Below, in pieces: positions 13,315 to 13,490 of a DNA stretch of 13,490 nt; the stretch's first letter is position 1, and each line of letters begins with the position of its first letter. The stretch covers positions 1-13,490 of the forward strand of contig NZ_QTVG01000016.1 in NCBI RefSeq assembly GCF_003460505.1, given 5' to 3'. A program made the position numbers and the translations under genes. The notes beneath the pieces are model-generated. The model ran no database searches, was not told the DNA's origin, and was given only the letters and a program-made list of their open reading frames with translations. The stretch comes from Eubacterium sp. AF36-5BH (lineage in GTDB: Bacteria > Bacillota > Clostridia > Lachnospirales > Lachnospiraceae).

Positions 13315-13490
13315 TTAAATCGAAGTCATTAGAATCCTGTTTCTAAAATTCTCAAAATTTCTAAATCCATAAGCATTTCGCTTAATCACCTTAATCTTAT
13401 TATTTGTACCTTCAGTAAATCCATTAGAATATGGACAATCAAATGCATTGAGTATGTATTTTGACCAATTTGCCAGCATTGTAAGAGTTG
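13315..13490 (-). CDS. ISL3-family transposase, C-terminal 58 residues (5' part outside window)
   Basis: The open frame runs in from the window edge and ends at TAA (13315-13317). The visible protein contains NWSKYILNAFDCPYSNGFTE, then GTNNKIKVIKRNAYGFRNFENFRNRIL. The SNGFTEG-x-NNKIK-x-x-KR-x-x-(Y/F)G(Y/F) block, containing the last catalytic Glu of the DDE triad, is diagnostic for the ISL3 family. No disruption is seen in this part. Confidence 0.85.
   Translation of the reverse strand, partial: TLTMLANWSKYILNAFDCPYSNGFTEGTNNKIKVIKRNAYGFRNFENFRNRILMTSI

Larger units (their letters stand above)
13243..13490 (-). mobile_element. ISL3-family insertion sequence, end fragment within window
   Basis: The element ends at GGCTCTTTGTCAAG (13243-13256), a sequence type seen at ISL3-family tips. 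The 3' end of its transposase follows inside. The rest, with the other inverted repeat, lies beyond 13490. Confidence 0.75.

Overview
This window is AT-rich DNA (roughly one third G+C) with strong AGGAGG-type ribosome binding sites, TTG starts, an ECF sigma/RsiV pair and secreted proteins with Thr-Pro linkers or Lys-rich C-termini. That points to a Gram-positive anaerobe of the Clostridia, most likely Lachnospiraceae; the genus cannot be named from the sequence. Every gene I can support lies on the minus strand, so transcription runs from high to low coordinates.

Layout, low to high coordinate. (1) 1-3258: 5' part of a very large secreted GH76 alpha-1,6-mannanase-like enzyme with RICIN, CBM6 and fascin-like modules and a Thr-Pro linker; the C-terminus lies beyond the window. 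(2) 3511-5812: three-gene operon of an ECF sigma factor (SigV type), an RsiV-type anti-sigma factor and a membrane-anchored peptidoglycan deacetylase, headed by an ECF-type promoter that should be autoregulated. This is the layout of the lysozyme-sensing, lysozyme-resistance operon known in Clostridioides difficile (csfV-rsiV-pdaV). (3) About 5887-7508: an IS30-family insertion sequence ending 17 bp upstream of the sigma promoter. (4) 7511-8126: non-coding, with IS21-like terminal repeats and a rho-independent terminator. (5) 8127-9124: a small accessory island holding a DUF4258/YgiT toxin-antitoxin-like pair (toxin N-terminus apparently missing) and a truncated, frameshifted AAA ATPase, flanked by two copies of a ~45-bp sequence. 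(6) 9209-10822: a HipB/XRE-type regulator followed by a chimeric protein that joins an sce7726-type PD-(D/E)XK nuclease-like domain to the C-terminal coiled-coil end of a large serine recombinase; the pair has a clear promoter, two palindromic operator candidates and a strong terminator. (7) 11047-13161: a secreted 5'-nucleotidase with a cationic C-terminal domain. (8) 13243-13490: end of an ISL3-family element whose terminal repeat supplies a -35 box in front of the nucleotidase gene.

Functionally, the left half is cell-envelope and polysaccharide biology: a yeast or plant mannan-degrading enzyme and a cell-wall stress operon. The middle (5.9-10.8 kb) is an accessory zone built from mobile-element pieces, decayed genes and small defence-like modules. 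The most unusual items are the nuclease/recombinase chimera with its twin-operator regulator, the direct repeats that share the chimera's 3' end and flank the toxin-antitoxin island, and the IS-derived hybrid promoter of the 5'-nucleotidase.
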